In this document: piece after piece, positions 1-10,232 of the stretch
Layout of the letters: each line of letters begins with the position of its first letter
How positions within the stretch are numbered: the first letter of the stretch is position 1
Assembly: GCA_012064385.1 (NCBI GenBank)
Contig: QRDG01001736.1
Location: 163,411-227,410, forward strand
Source: Puccinellia tenuiflora
Taxonomy: Eukaryota > Streptophyta > Magnoliopsida > Poales > Poaceae
DNA length: 64,000 bases
Direction: 5' to 3'
Program-made: the position numbers and the translations under genes
The notes under the pieces: generated by a model
Told to the model about the DNA's origin: nothing
What the model saw: the letters and a program-made list of their open reading frames with translations, nothing else
Databases searched by the model: none

Positions 1-2
1 CT

Positions 3-617
3 GACATTGCTCATGCTGTCCATATCCTCAGTCAGTTTGTCAGTGCTCCTACGTCAGTTCATTATAGTCACTTGCTTCGTGTACTTCGGTACTTGAGGGG
101 GACAACATGTCGACGGCTATTCTATGCTCGCAATAACCAGCTTCAGCTTCATGCTTACTCTGACTCCACTTGGGCGAGTGATCCCGTTGACCGCCGCTCC
201 GTCACAGGCTACAGTCTCTTTCTTGGTACTTCTCTCATTGCATGGAAGTCCAAGAAACAAACAACAGTGTCTCGTTCTAGTGCTGAGGCTGAGCTTCATG
301 CACTGGCTACTACTACAACAGAAATTATTTGGCTTCGTTGGTTATTGGCTGATCTTGGTGTCTTATGTGATACACCCACATCCCTTCTTTGTGACAGCAC
401 CGCTGCTATTCAAATCGCAAATGATCCAGTAAAGCATGAACTGACAAAGCATATTGGAGTGGATGCATTCTTCACACGCTCTCACTGCCAACAGTCAACC
501 ATTCATCTCGAATATGTTCCATCCGAGGTTCAACTTGCTGATTTCTTCACAAAAGCTCAAACTAGGGAACAACATAATCTACATATTCTCAAACTCAATG
601 TGTCTGATCCATCTTGA
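3..617 (+). CDS. Ty1/Copia polyprotein C-terminus (RNase H), partial
   Basis: The frame is open from the window edge to a TGA and encodes the last ~200 residues of a Copia polyprotein. It shows the end of the reverse transcriptase (HLLRVLRYLRGT) and the RNase H domain with YSDSTWASDP, RRSVTGYSLFLG, SAEAEL and TKHIGVD, in the order expected for Copia. The acidic RNase H residues D (in YSDS), E (in SSAEAEL) and D (in LLCDSTAA) are kept. The 5' part lies outside the window. It is followed directly by a polypurine tract and an LTR start, so this is the 3' end of an element on the plus strand. No frameshift is visible in the part shown. Confidence 0.93.
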   Translation, partial: DIAHAVHILSQFVSAPTSVHYSHLLRVLRYLRGTTCRRLFYARNNQLQLHAYSDSTWASDPVDRRSVTGYSLFLGTSLIAWKSKKQTTVSRSSAEAELHALATTTTEIIWLRWLLADLGVLCDTPTSLLCDSTAAIQIANDPVKHELTKHIGVDAFFTRSHCQQSTIHLEYVPSEVQLADFFTKAQTREQHNLHILKLNVSDPS

Positions 618-619
618 GT

Positions 620-755
620 TTGAAGGGGGGTGTTAGAATATGTATATATCATGTATGTTTACTGTTTAGGCCCATAGTAGAGTAAGCCCATGTGGCTCCT
701 GTAACTCTGGAGTATATCACTCCCAACGATGCAATAGAGAAAATGATTTGGCCAT
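620..755 (+). mobile_element. Copia polypurine tract and start of 3' LTR
   Basis: A purine run ending in GGGGGG (620-630) is followed by TGTTAGAATATG at 631, the usual TG start of a Copia LTR. The LTR reads on for roughly 125 bases. No CA end with a matching target duplication was found, so the 3' LTR is probably truncated; the right limit is a guess. Confidence 0.7.
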
Positions 756-958
756 TTCAGTTTTGTTGACAATTGCATCTATTTAATGGACGAGTTGATG
801 CATGAAACCTTGATGTGTGGAGACAAAATGTGTGGGGCATCTCGTGGAGATCCGGTCATTGTCTTGATGCTGCATGATCAGTCATCTAGGGTGTTGAGGT
901 TACTGACGCGATTCTGTTATACGTACAAAGTTATTGAAAATGTATTGATTTTTTTTAG

Positions 959-1027
959 AGTTTGCCGAAGGTGGACCATGCAAAAAATTTACAAGATAGA
1001 CTTGCTCTAAGTGAAAAACTTAAAGAT
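959..1027 (+). other. Possible orphan exon (23 codons)
   Basis: A T-rich tract ending in TTTTAG precedes a 69-base open stretch that ends in GAT followed by GTAAGTA, a strong donor. The 23 codons give a lysine- and leucine-rich helical segment (LPKVDHAKNLQDRLALSEKL). No neighbouring exon could be linked with confidence, and the product is not recognised. It could be a leftover exon of a decayed or captured gene. Confidence 0.3.
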
Positions 1028-1039
1028 GTAAGTAAAGGT

Positions 1040-2300
1040 TTGCATCATCCCAATCAAACATTTGACTGGGTTCCGAGGGGAAGAATTGGCCCCATGTTCC
1101 ACTTATCATGACGTAATCAAGCGCATCCACCGTTGCTGCCTCCACTTGCCGATCTGCTGACGGAGGAGGAGGCGTGTGAGCATATCCACAAAAATAGTCC
1201 CGTGACGGCTGATTGCCGGGCGAGTGGACGACCAACATCGTCTACGTCCTGGTGGCGCCGCGTCCCACCGGCGAGGCGGATCTCGACTATATCAAGTTAT
1301 GCTGGCAGAACATGCCATGGGAGATGCGGCGCGACCCCGGTGCGACATGTATTTGCCGCATTGGGACCGGTAAGTGGAGCTAGAGTACTAGGGGCGGGTT
1401 AGCTTCTTCCCACCAGCGGCGACATGGAGCCGCCTACGGAGTGGTGGTCATCAAACGACTTCCTCTCCCTTGTGCACTCCGACTTTGCGCAAAACACCTA
1501 TGAGATGTACCCTTCTGACCGAGATGCCCCGCGAGCCGCCCCTGGTATAGGAGGAGGAGGAGGAAGAAGAGGAGTGGCTCGCCACAAGGTGTCCCGGCAT
1601 GTAGGGCGTCATTGAAGCGTCCTTGGCACCGTCACCTCCACTGCCGCCACCTTCACTGTCGGCTCCCGCCTCCTAGATTAGGGCACCGCCGCCTCAACTG
1701 CCTACTAGTTTAAGTTTTATTTTATTGAATTTTTTATAATGTAATGTTCTTATTTTTTTGTAATGCTTGGTTAAAATTTATAAATTATGTTTAGATTGGA
1801 TAAAGTTCAGCCGAAGTGAACATTTTCGGTTTTGGAAAACAATGCTATTGGGGGCGCCGCTGGGAAGAGGTGTCCCCAATACACAACTTGCACAAACGCC
1901 CCAATAGCTCCCGTCCATTGTTGTCTCCGGACATTGTATTGGTGGTGCGAGTGTGTTGTTGAGTTGTGATCCAAATTCAGTTAAAGGCTATGCAGATAAG
2001 AGGCTAACTTCTGACAGCGGAGCGAGGACCGTCGTAGGTAGGTTTGGGCTGAGTGCGCGGGACAGATCAGTCCACTTTCTTATTGCCATAGCGACAGAAC
2101 TCTAAGACTGATTGCAGGTCTGCAAATCTTTTGATAGACAAATGTCCACTTTCCTAAGTTGGTCTATAATTTCACTTCCATGAATATTTGTGTAAATCAC
2201 ATGAGGTTGTCTCTGTGGATAATGTGCAAATGCCTGTAAATCAATGTGCTGACGGTCACCACTAATTTCATTGGACAAAATGACATTAAAAAATGACAAG
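1040..2300. other. Unassigned region, partly GC-rich
   Basis: The stretch 1100-1690 is GC-rich with short frames (for example 1424-1615, plus) that look like a decayed captured coding piece. The stretch 1690-1850 is AT-rich, like a 3' UTR. No recognisable domain, terminal repeat or target duplication was found. Confidence 0.25.
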
Positions 2301-2320
2301 TTGAGTTTTGATGTTGGAGC

Positions 2321-2662
2321 TCAAAATCCAGTCGGTGAAGTTAGCGAGGAAGTTCCCTGGGACGGGTTTCCTCTGAGCTCTAGTGAGTCCCGTCCGCCGT
2401 CAGAGGTGCCACCATTCTGTTCCATATGCTCATACACGTTGTAGCATACTTCAGCATGACTTAATCCTGTCGTCTCGTGCAGTTTGCAGGCGGCTTCGAC
2501 GGTGACACGATGGGCGCCTTCTAGGAGATCAAGGAGAAGTTGTCGGCGCTCCAGTCGCAGCATCTTCAACAGCAAAAGCTCGTCGCTGGCAGAAGCTGAG
2601 AACTGTGAGTGTATATGTTTCCTTGATAAAAACAGTCCACTCAATTTATCATGGAGGAACAA
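2321..2662 (-). other. Possible minus-strand exon, product unknown
   Basis: A minus-strand frame ends at 2321. Its right part starts after a CAG acceptor-like site and holds a leucine- and arginine-rich helical stretch (LLLKMLRLERRQLLLDLLEG), then a polar serine- and glycine-rich tail. A second minus-strand frame at 3073-2813 (ending AEQMLSADL) could be an upstream exon, but no donor and acceptor pair clearly joins them. I do not recognise the family. An antisense frame exists over the same bases, so coding status is uncertain. Confidence 0.2.
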
Positions 2663-3489
2663 TTTTTTGTTCAGAGGACTCTTCCAGCTGAGTCATTGTC
2701 TTTGCTCCAGTTTCTGAACTAACATCTGAGAAACAAAGCAGAGGCAAGAGCGCGCATCGCGTCGATGATATATAGCTCTGTCACACAGTAAGATGAAAAC
2801 CACATTATTTTTTCACAAGTCAGCACTCAGCATTTGTTCAGCAAAGTAAGCGATTGGAGCTAGAGCTCGCCATCCCTTGTCATTTCCACGGACGCCGTGG
2901 CTCGCCGCATGATAGATTTCATGTTCCGGTCGAGGCTCTGCTTCAATATGCTGCCGATGGCCTAAGGTACTTGTCTCACGGATATTATTAAAGTCCGTGG
3001 CGTGGATTTTATTTGTCTTGTGGAAACTATGAAGTATGAATATACTGGTAATTTTTTTTAGAAGGTTTAACACTGCTGATAATTTTTTTGGAAATGGGCT
3101 CCCTCTGTAGGTAAATCTGGTGGAATTTTTGTTGGGGCAAGAAAGGATTCCTTAGATGTATCTGCTGTCAGAATTGGAATATATATAGTGCAGATTAATC
3201 TGTGGGATAAAAAAATGTCAATGTGCACTACTGGCCGTGTATGGGTGCGGCTCATAAGGAATAGCATATGGACCGTCAGATTAGTGTTAATCACATTCTT
3301 GGGGCGTCCGATGCTGCCTCATGTGCTCTCAGGTCTCAGCACAACATTTTTCGCTTCGTGGGCCAAATGTCCCGAGGGACGCTACTCTGGGGGTAAAATG
3401 TGAGGCCGCTGGTTGATTGGGCCAATTGGACCGCAAAAGGCCCACTTACTACTTTCTTTCTATGCTTGGGGTAACTACAGCGCAGATGC

Positions 3490-3681
3490 AGATAGTATAT
3501 CTGATCCGAGTGTCATAAAAAAAAAGATAGTATATCTGATCCAGTCAACGGGCACTCGAATCGAGTCATAAGCAATGAAGGTTCAGTTTTTTTTAGGGTA
3601 ATGAAGGGGCCTCGTCGATGGATGTGGGAGGGCGATGCAATGAAGGTTCAGTTTTTTTTTAGGGTAATGAAGGATTGAAGG
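3490..3681. repeat. Short local direct duplications
   Basis: GATAGTATATCTGATCC occurs twice (about 3491 and 3526). A block reading AATGAAGGTTCAG, a T-run and AGGGTAATGAAGG also occurs twice (about 3574-3607 and 3639-3672). They lie next to the left end of the element at 3682. Confidence 0.6.
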
Positions 3682-4933
3682 TAATCACTAAAAAAAAGGT
3701 TCTCTTTGTAAAGGGAACTTTTCCTCCGCTCTCCTCGCGTCAAGTGGCGTCTTCTCCTCGTTTGGTCTCCCCGTGGGTGTTTGTATGTGTGACAAGTGGC
3801 AACACTAGAGAGTTTTGGTGGGATTTTCCCATCCCACCGGTTGGAGTACGGATAGGTGGAAACGCATTTATTTTTAAATTCGTTTTTTTAAATGAAATAT
3901 TTTTAGAACCGTATTTTAGAATTACGAACCGTTTTCATATTTGAGATCCTCGCGTCGATATCTTCAAAACTAGATCCCATGTTGATAGGTTTCGAGAAAC
4001 TTTTTTTTTGTACTACCGGTTCTATATAGTTTGTACACTCGGTAGCATTGTAGTTGTACATCATGTGTAGTTTTGTACTTTCTGTTATCTTTCGCGCGGA
4101 TGTACAACGATGTGTGCGCGGATATACGACGATGTGCACGCGGATGTACAGGTGAGTTGGGCGCGGATGTACAGCAGGTTCGCGTGGGTGTACACCGATG
4201 TGCGCGCAGATGTACATCCGAATCGCACTATTCTGTACTTTTTATTGTATATATTCTGTACTTCCATGTAGCGCGTTAGCGTAGGCGTTCGCGTCGACGA
4301 GCGATGAAGCCTCCGTATCCTAACGCCCCGAGGCTGAGTCCCCCCGTACGCCGTGGTAGCGGTGACGGGGGACGAAGCCGAGCCGCTAGATTAAGAAAAA
4401 CTTGTAACTTGTATATATTACTTAGGATTGGGGGTGGGGTGACAAGCACCCAAATTTATATACCGGTATGTAATAGAGTTTTAGATTTAATTTGTACTCC
4501 CTATTATATGTAGTTTGTACACGTATCTTCTATGCGAAGTACACATTTGATTTGTAGATCATATCTTTTTCTTCTTTTTTAAAAGTCGCTCGTACGTATG
4601 CGAGTACAACCCGATCATGCAATCGTACGCGTACACTGAATGTTTTTGTTTGTATCCAGAATCAGGTCACTCGTACGTTTGGATGAAAAAATTAAAAATC
4701 GCTCGTACGCGCGGGGGTAAGAAGTTGTACAGCAGCATGTACAAGTACGCGGAGTATTCGTACGAGCCAGCGATCGGTTCATGGTGTCGGACGCGCTGGA
4801 CGCGGGTTTCTGTTCGCGTGGACGTACACAAATTCTATTTCTCTACCTCCCTACGATGCCAGCTAGCGACACGCGTCGTTCGCGCGTTGCGCGAGTTACC
4901 TTTGGAAAGGGCTCCCTTCAGCTAGTCGCACCC
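3682..4933. mobile_element. Mutator-like (MULE) element, non-autonomous
   Basis: An exact 11-base direct repeat AGGATTGAAGG flanks the segment (3671-3681 and 4934-4944), close to the 9-11 bp duplication made by Mutator-type elements. The ends are loosely inverted: on the left AAGGTTCTCTTTG then TAAAGGGAAC, on the right the reverse complement of GTTACCTTTGG then AAAGGGCTCCCTT. The interior lacks a transposase and is rich in CGTACG and GATGTACA motifs. The duplication is seen directly; the MULE class is inferred. Confidence 0.6.
4091..4220 (+). repeat. Minisatellite based on GCGCGGATGTACA
   Basis: About six imperfect units of GCGCGGATGTACA plus a variable GATGTG-type tail repeat every 18-27 bases. 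The block lies inside the MULE-like element. Its alternating purine and pyrimidine runs produce spurious open frames on both strands. Confidence 0.7.
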
Positions 4934-4944
4934 AGGATTGAAGG

Positions 4945-7345
4945 TTCAGTTACGCTCGTAGGCGATTGGTGTGCATCTGTACAGTCTCCATTTAGTGCTC
5001 TAATGGGTAGCCTAATCGATTGACCTCACCTACACATGTTTAACTGAAGGTATAAATTGGTTTGTTGCCTTCAGGTTCGTCGTGTGGTTCGCCGCTACCA
5101 TGGAGCCTCCCGGCGACGTCAGATCCGAGCAGCAGAGGCGTCGTGCCAGGGAGCTCTTCCACCGATCTTTTTGTGTTGCGTACCCTGGTCGCTTGCGCCG
5201 CCTGTTGTCATGTTGACAAGCACGGCCATGGCGACGTCTCTCTCTCTTTTACCAGGTGCTCCCGAACAAGCAGTTGACCCACACCGCTGCCATACCAACG
5301 ACGCTCCCTAGCCTCCCTCCCTGCTTCTCCACTCAGGTACACCTCGCCACTCCCATCTCCTCTCTGGTATGAATCAAATGTGAGGATGAATAGTTGGAGT
5401 TAGGTAATGTTCAGATTTGTGAGCATTGATGCTTATACTTTCTTTGTTGTTCATGTTCAGGTGATGGAGAATGGCAAACACTAGCGACAATGGATGCATA
5501 GCGTGAGTATGTTCTGGCCTGACCAAGTTGAAGGTTGCAGATGACCTCAAATTTCTCAGTCTCGTTGTTTTATCTCCCAGATTCCCCCCGCCGTTTTAAC
5601 TCCCAGATTGGTTATTTCGATTGTAGAAATACCCTCCCTAGGTTAAATCAATTCATATTAGCTTCTTCTGACAAAATTTTGTGTGACTAAAAGATTATCC
5701 TTAGAGCACTATTAATCTGATGATTAAACTAATCTCGATTTTTCTTTGTAGGGTCAAATAGATTTGGTCCATTTATAATAAACCTCACATTATGCGTGAC
5801 CGAACAATTGCTTCGTTTGGAGTGTGCAATTTTCTGTGTATCTATTTCAGCTAAACCAAATCAACCATGTCGCCCTGGTTAACTCAATTTTGTGTGCGCA
5901 GGAGGTGTAGTGTCCCGTCCGCTGTGCAGTTATTGACTTCCCTTGATTTATATTTCTGTTTTGTTTCAGGATATTATTTGAATACAGGTTGGAGAGGCGA
6001 TTTTTTTCCAGTTCCCCAAGCACCTTCGTCATGTTGGCTTCTAAAGCATTACCTAGCAAAATTGTACTATCACTGATTAAAATCCCAGTCATTGAACTTC
6101 AGTAGACAATACCATATTTCACTTTTTGTACAGTCCAACCAATAATAATACAGATGAAGTCGTGGTGATGATTTCGAGTAGATTTGATAGTTGATTCCTT
6201 GCATCAATTAGTTAGTGAGCCGTTTCTTTCGTTTTCAATTCAAAGTGTTGTAATTGTTAAATAGGTGTATTCGTATAATTTAGCTCACTGAACTAGGGGC
6301 CGATCATGGTAGGACAGTAATCTGTGCTGTGGAGACAACATCACAGGAATTTTCTCAGGTCAATAAAAAATAGCTTGTCGTCCATGGAAAAAATCCAACA
6401 ACATTGAGTTCAGTTGTGTCTAATATACACATACAAGGTTTCCATTAAAGCCCATGAATCTGAACATTACTTACAATGACATTCTATTGCCTTAAAGCAT
6501 ATGTGGAAGTCTTATTTTTCACCAGAATATAGCAATCTTATGTTTCATACAGTGCCTTTCTTCCGTTCATGTTGTTGTACATCTTTGCTTCGTGCTGACT
6601 AAGCTTTGTGTGTCTATATTTATATTTGACTACATTTTTTCCTTTAGTCGTCCCTCTTAGTATATAAAAACTTGACTGTTTGAGTTTCTTTACGGGGTAG
6701 TTATGATTCAGACCATTCCCTACCAAAATGAATATATGGACTAAAGGCTATATTGAACACAATCAAATTTCTGCCCGTCTTTGATTTTATTATTTGTACT
6801 AATGTAAAGTTGAATTCTCCATAGTTCTTGATGCTCTTAGGTGAAAATATATTTCTTGATTCTTGGATAGCTTCCTTTTCATCGCAGCTACTTACTGAAT
6901 CTGAAATACATGACTATTTCTGGGAGAAGCTTAGTGGATGTATTGGATTTGTGTATAAGTCTACCAAAGCTCCCGTCTCTTTTCATTCTATAAACTAGAA
7001 GACCATGATAAATTTGCCAATACCATTTTGGGATTGTTTTAGCACTGAATAATGTTGCTAGGTTTACAATTTCGTGTTGTCTCATTTTGTTGGCCTGTTT
7101 AACCGACCTGTCAATTATTTGTCTCAAGGTCTCTGCAATTATTGTATTTTGGTTTAGAAAATCAACTATTCTTGACATATTTGGCCTCACGTACTTTGTA
7201 GGTTTTGTGTATGTTTTCAAGGATTTGATGTCATGCAGCTCCAGGAATTTCAAAAGGTCTGGCCAGTTCGCTGTTCTTGAGCTATGTATAATGTACATAG
7301 GTGGAAATTTGTTTTGCCATCCACGAAATACGATTCCTAACAATT
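4945..7345. other. Region without a confident gene
   Basis: A short frame 5099-5215 (plus, 38 residues, starting MEPPGDVRSEQQRRRARELF) follows a TATA-like TATAAATT at 5050 and an intron-like CAG. Intron-like sequence with TTCAG acceptors follows (about 5460), but no further coding exon could be joined. The stretch 5520-7345 is AT-rich and resembles intron or intergenic DNA. A minus-strand frame at 6092-5847 has a helical stretch (LGNALEANMTKVLGELEK) that could be an exon, with no support from neighbours. Confidence 0.3.
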
Positions 7346-7349
7346 TATT

Positions 7350-7620
7350 TTCCTAAGTGACGGGGCGCAGCAACGCGCACCTACATGATCTAGTAAGCAC
7401 CAGAACACAACACAATCGCCATCCATAGGTCCCTATGTCCCTTAGGCCTGTAACCCTAGCTAGCCCCCACCAATCTACCAAAGGCGAGTCGATCTCCGGT
7501 TGCCAAACGGGCTTGCCCAGTGCGAAAGGAATTTCTCCCACACGTCTCTTGCCAACACATAGCCCAATGGGATATGCAGAAGTATGTCCGTCTCACATGT
7601 ATAAGAAAGGAAAGACATGA
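7350..7620 (-). pseudogene. LINE reverse-transcriptase tail fragment
   Basis: The minus strand shows, in more than one frame, RDVWEKFLSHW and DSPLVDWWGLARVTGLRD, which resemble the zinc-binding tail region (zf-RVT) of plant LINE ORF2 proteins. The match is short and interrupted by frameshifts, so it is a decayed fragment. Plant LINE tails vary widely, so the assignment is by eye only. Confidence 0.4.
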
Positions 7621-7776
7621 GTCGGCACCAGAAGAGTATGGCATGCACTGCTCTAGGTGACGGACCAGAAAATTAGAGGCGCAGTTGATGATGACGAAGA
7701 GTAGGAGACGACGATAATGCAATAATCAAATCTAGTCCAAATCGTCCTATTCGCTATGGCTATGATAGAGATGGAA

Positions 7777-7950
7777 TGTTAGAATACATATTTGTGTACG
7801 AGTTAGAAATAGAGTAGAAGTGCTAAACCTTTTTGTATAGTTGTATACAAGTCTATCTCCCTCCATGTACTACTATATATATCCCGAGGAGGGTCGGATC
7901 AACACAACAAAAAATATTATAGTTTAATATTTTAATATGGTATCAGAACC
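7777..7950 (+). mobile_element. Copia-type LTR with primer binding site
   Basis: TGTTAGAATACATATTTG at 7777 opens an LTR-like stretch with a TATA-like CTATATATAT near 7870. It runs to about 7937 and is followed by TGGTATCAGAACC, a near-perfect match to the initiator tRNA-Met binding site used by Copia elements. A polypurine-like GTGAGGGGGA near 8046 may be the end of a heavily deleted internal region, but the sequence after it does not match this LTR. No gag or pol coding is present. Confidence 0.7.
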
Positions 7951-8870
7951 AAAATGTTTCAAGTTCAAAACCCTTCTCAGCAGTATTAAAAAACAAATCT
8001 ACGACCTACACCGTACCCACGCTAAAAACAAAAATAGGCTAAACGTGAGGGGGAATGTGAAATATAAGTATACTACATGTCCATTTTCCATCACTTCGAA
8101 CTTTTCAAATAATTGGCTAGTGCATCAATTTAATAGGATCACAAAAAGGGCAAGCATCTGGATGCAGAAAGCCACGCCTTATGAGCATGTCGATGCTAGC
8201 CAGGCGAAAACCTGAAAACTGTGCGGAGCCCTAGAGCTCCAAACCGGATCCACGATCTCTGCCCTAATAGTTCTCGCAATTATAGTCTATGGTTCTTTTT
8301 GAAATGAAATCCTTGGTATATGATAAATATCTATTAAATCGAAGAAAGTTCAGTTTAACATAGAAGATAATTTGTCGGTAGACAGAAGTATGAATTTACG
8401 GAACATAACATTACACTATATAAATCATGTCGAAGCAAATCCGCGTGACAGCAGAAGCACATTGAAATAAAATTAGGAAAAAAAATTAATGCGTGAGGAC
8501 GCAAACAAAAAAAATTCCTTTTTTTTTTCCAAGGAAGCTAACAACGCGAATCTGTTGGCTTAAAATTCATATATATTTTTTCTAAAACAATGGATGAAGA
8601 GTTCAAACATGAAGTTAATCCCACATAAATTAACTTCACAAATTGACTTAATTCACGGAAGGAGTTAGGGATACCCATGCCCTCTTTTTCCAACGCAGTT
8701 TTCCCACCTGGGCTCACGGGAGCCGGGCTTATTTGCACCGTGCACACCTCGTTTCAGATTCGTGCTGTACAATTTACACACACATCCTTATCTTTGTACA
8801 CTTTCCTCCCCCTATAGGAAACAAAGAGTACAAGTCCATCTTGCCCACGTCGCCATCTCTCTTCCTCTCA
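7951..8870. other. Deleted retrotransposon body and AT-rich spacer
   Basis: The stretch 7951-8060 looks like a residual retrotransposon leader. The stretch 8060-8700 is AT-rich with no gene. The stretch 8700-8870 becomes GC-richer and has a CT-rich tract just before the tandem repeats, like a promoter and 5' UTR. Confidence 0.35.
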
Positions 8871-8876
8871 CTTTCC

Positions 8877-9372
8877 GCCGGCGCAGCTCCCCTCCGGCCC
8901 GGCCTCCCGCTTCCCCGCTCGATTCCCTGTGCCGCTGCCGTGCTCCACGGCCACCGCAGAAGCGTGCGTCGCTGCCGTGCTCCACGGCCGCCGCAGACGC
9001 GGGCGCCGCGGCCGCCATAGACGCAAGCGCCGCCGTCCGTCCGCCGGCGCAGCTCCCCTCCGGCCCGGCCTCCCGCTTCCCCGCTCGATTCCCTGTGCCG
9101 CTGCCGTGCTCCACGGCCACCGCAGAAGCGTGCGTCGCTGCCGTGCTCCACGGCCGCCGCAGACGCGGGCGCCGCGGCCGCCACAGACGCAAGCGCCGCC
9201 GTCCGTCCGCCGGCGCAGCTCCCCTCCGGCCCGGCCTCCCGCTTCCCCGCTCGATTCCCTGTGCCGCTGCCGTGCTCCACGGCCACCGCAGAAGCGTGCG
9301 TCGCTGCCGTGCTCCACGGCCGCCGCAGACGCGGGCGCCGCGGCCGCCACAGACGCAAGCGCCGCCGTCCGC
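8877..9372. repeat. Three near-identical 166-bp tandem units
   Basis: The motif GCGCAGCTCCCCTCCGG starts at 8881, 9047 and 9213, giving two spacings of exactly 166 bases. The only clear difference is CATAGACG in the first unit against CACAGACG in the others. Each unit holds two sub-repeats of CTGCCGTGCTCCACGGCC. Because 166 is not a multiple of three, any frame through the array reads the unit in all three phases, which explains the long alanine-, proline- and arginine-rich frames on both strands. Repeats of AGGATGATTTGGTCC follow at 9433-9560. Confidence 0.9.
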
Positions 9373-9569
9373 CTCGTCGACCTCGAGCCGCCTCCGACCG
9401 CCCCCTTCTCCGGCGAGCTGCCCAACACGCTCAGGGATGATTTGGTCCTAATTTAGGATGATTTTGTCCGCTCCCTCCCCGTCCCCTTCTCCGGCGAGCT
9501 CACCTCTCCGTCCCTTTTTTAGGATGATTTGGTCCGCTCCCAACCTTCCAGAGGATGATTTGGTTCCTC

Positions 9570-10230
9570 AATTCCTCGATTCTGCTTCTTACCAGATCCG
9601 TTGCTTAATCAATTTTTTTATTATAATCCATGTTCGAGGTCTGTACTTGTATGCTTGTATGAATCCATGTATGACTTTTGCAGATCCTAATTTGGATGTT
9701 AAATTTGTGTGATTATTTGCTTCCTGGTGGAAAACGAAATTAAGAAACAAATGTTTCTTCTGTTAGTTGATGAACATGTGGAGAAACGTGAGAATTATCT
9801 TTTCCATGAACCTACTGTACTAGTTGCAAAGTGGAGTGAAATATGAGATAGGGAAATTGTAACGTGTTTTGTGCAAAAAATTGAAGGACCTTAAGATACA
9901 AATTGGATTTAGTTTTGGACTTCTCTACAAACACCTGTCACCAATCTTGAAGCAAACGGAAGAGGAAGAAAGGTAGGGGATAAGACGGGGACACGTGAGC
10001 GCAGGAGGGATTGTATTTCGCTCTTTTTCAACAAACCACCATGCCCTCTTTTTTGGTCGACAGCATCGGACGCTCTAGATTGACCGGATCATACGGCAAA
10101 CAGAAGCAAAATACGCCGATTCCTAGCGCCAGCGGTGCCCTTTCCAGAAATCAAAATGTGGTATTATTTGAAGCGGACAAGCCGCCCAACCTTACCAGAT
10201 CCGATCGCCGGGCTCCGAGAAATCCAACAG
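9570..10230. promoter_or_regulatory. Upstream region of the DUF1618 gene
   Basis: No gene is seen. An open stretch in frame with the DUF1618 gene begins at an ATG at 10011, but its 74 codons look non-conserved, so this is probably 5' UTR. No clear TATA box was found near 10100-10200. Confidence 0.35.
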
Positions 10231-10232
10231 CG

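Noticed and set aside
8762..9456. Long open frames on both strands, up to 229 codons
   Set aside because: They are produced by the 166-bp GC-rich tandem repeat read in successive frames. Composition is alanine, arginine and proline only, with no domain.
10011..10232. An upstream start for the DUF1618 protein
   Set aside because: The extra 74 residues are polar and unlike the family; the ATG at 10233 fits the usual start better.
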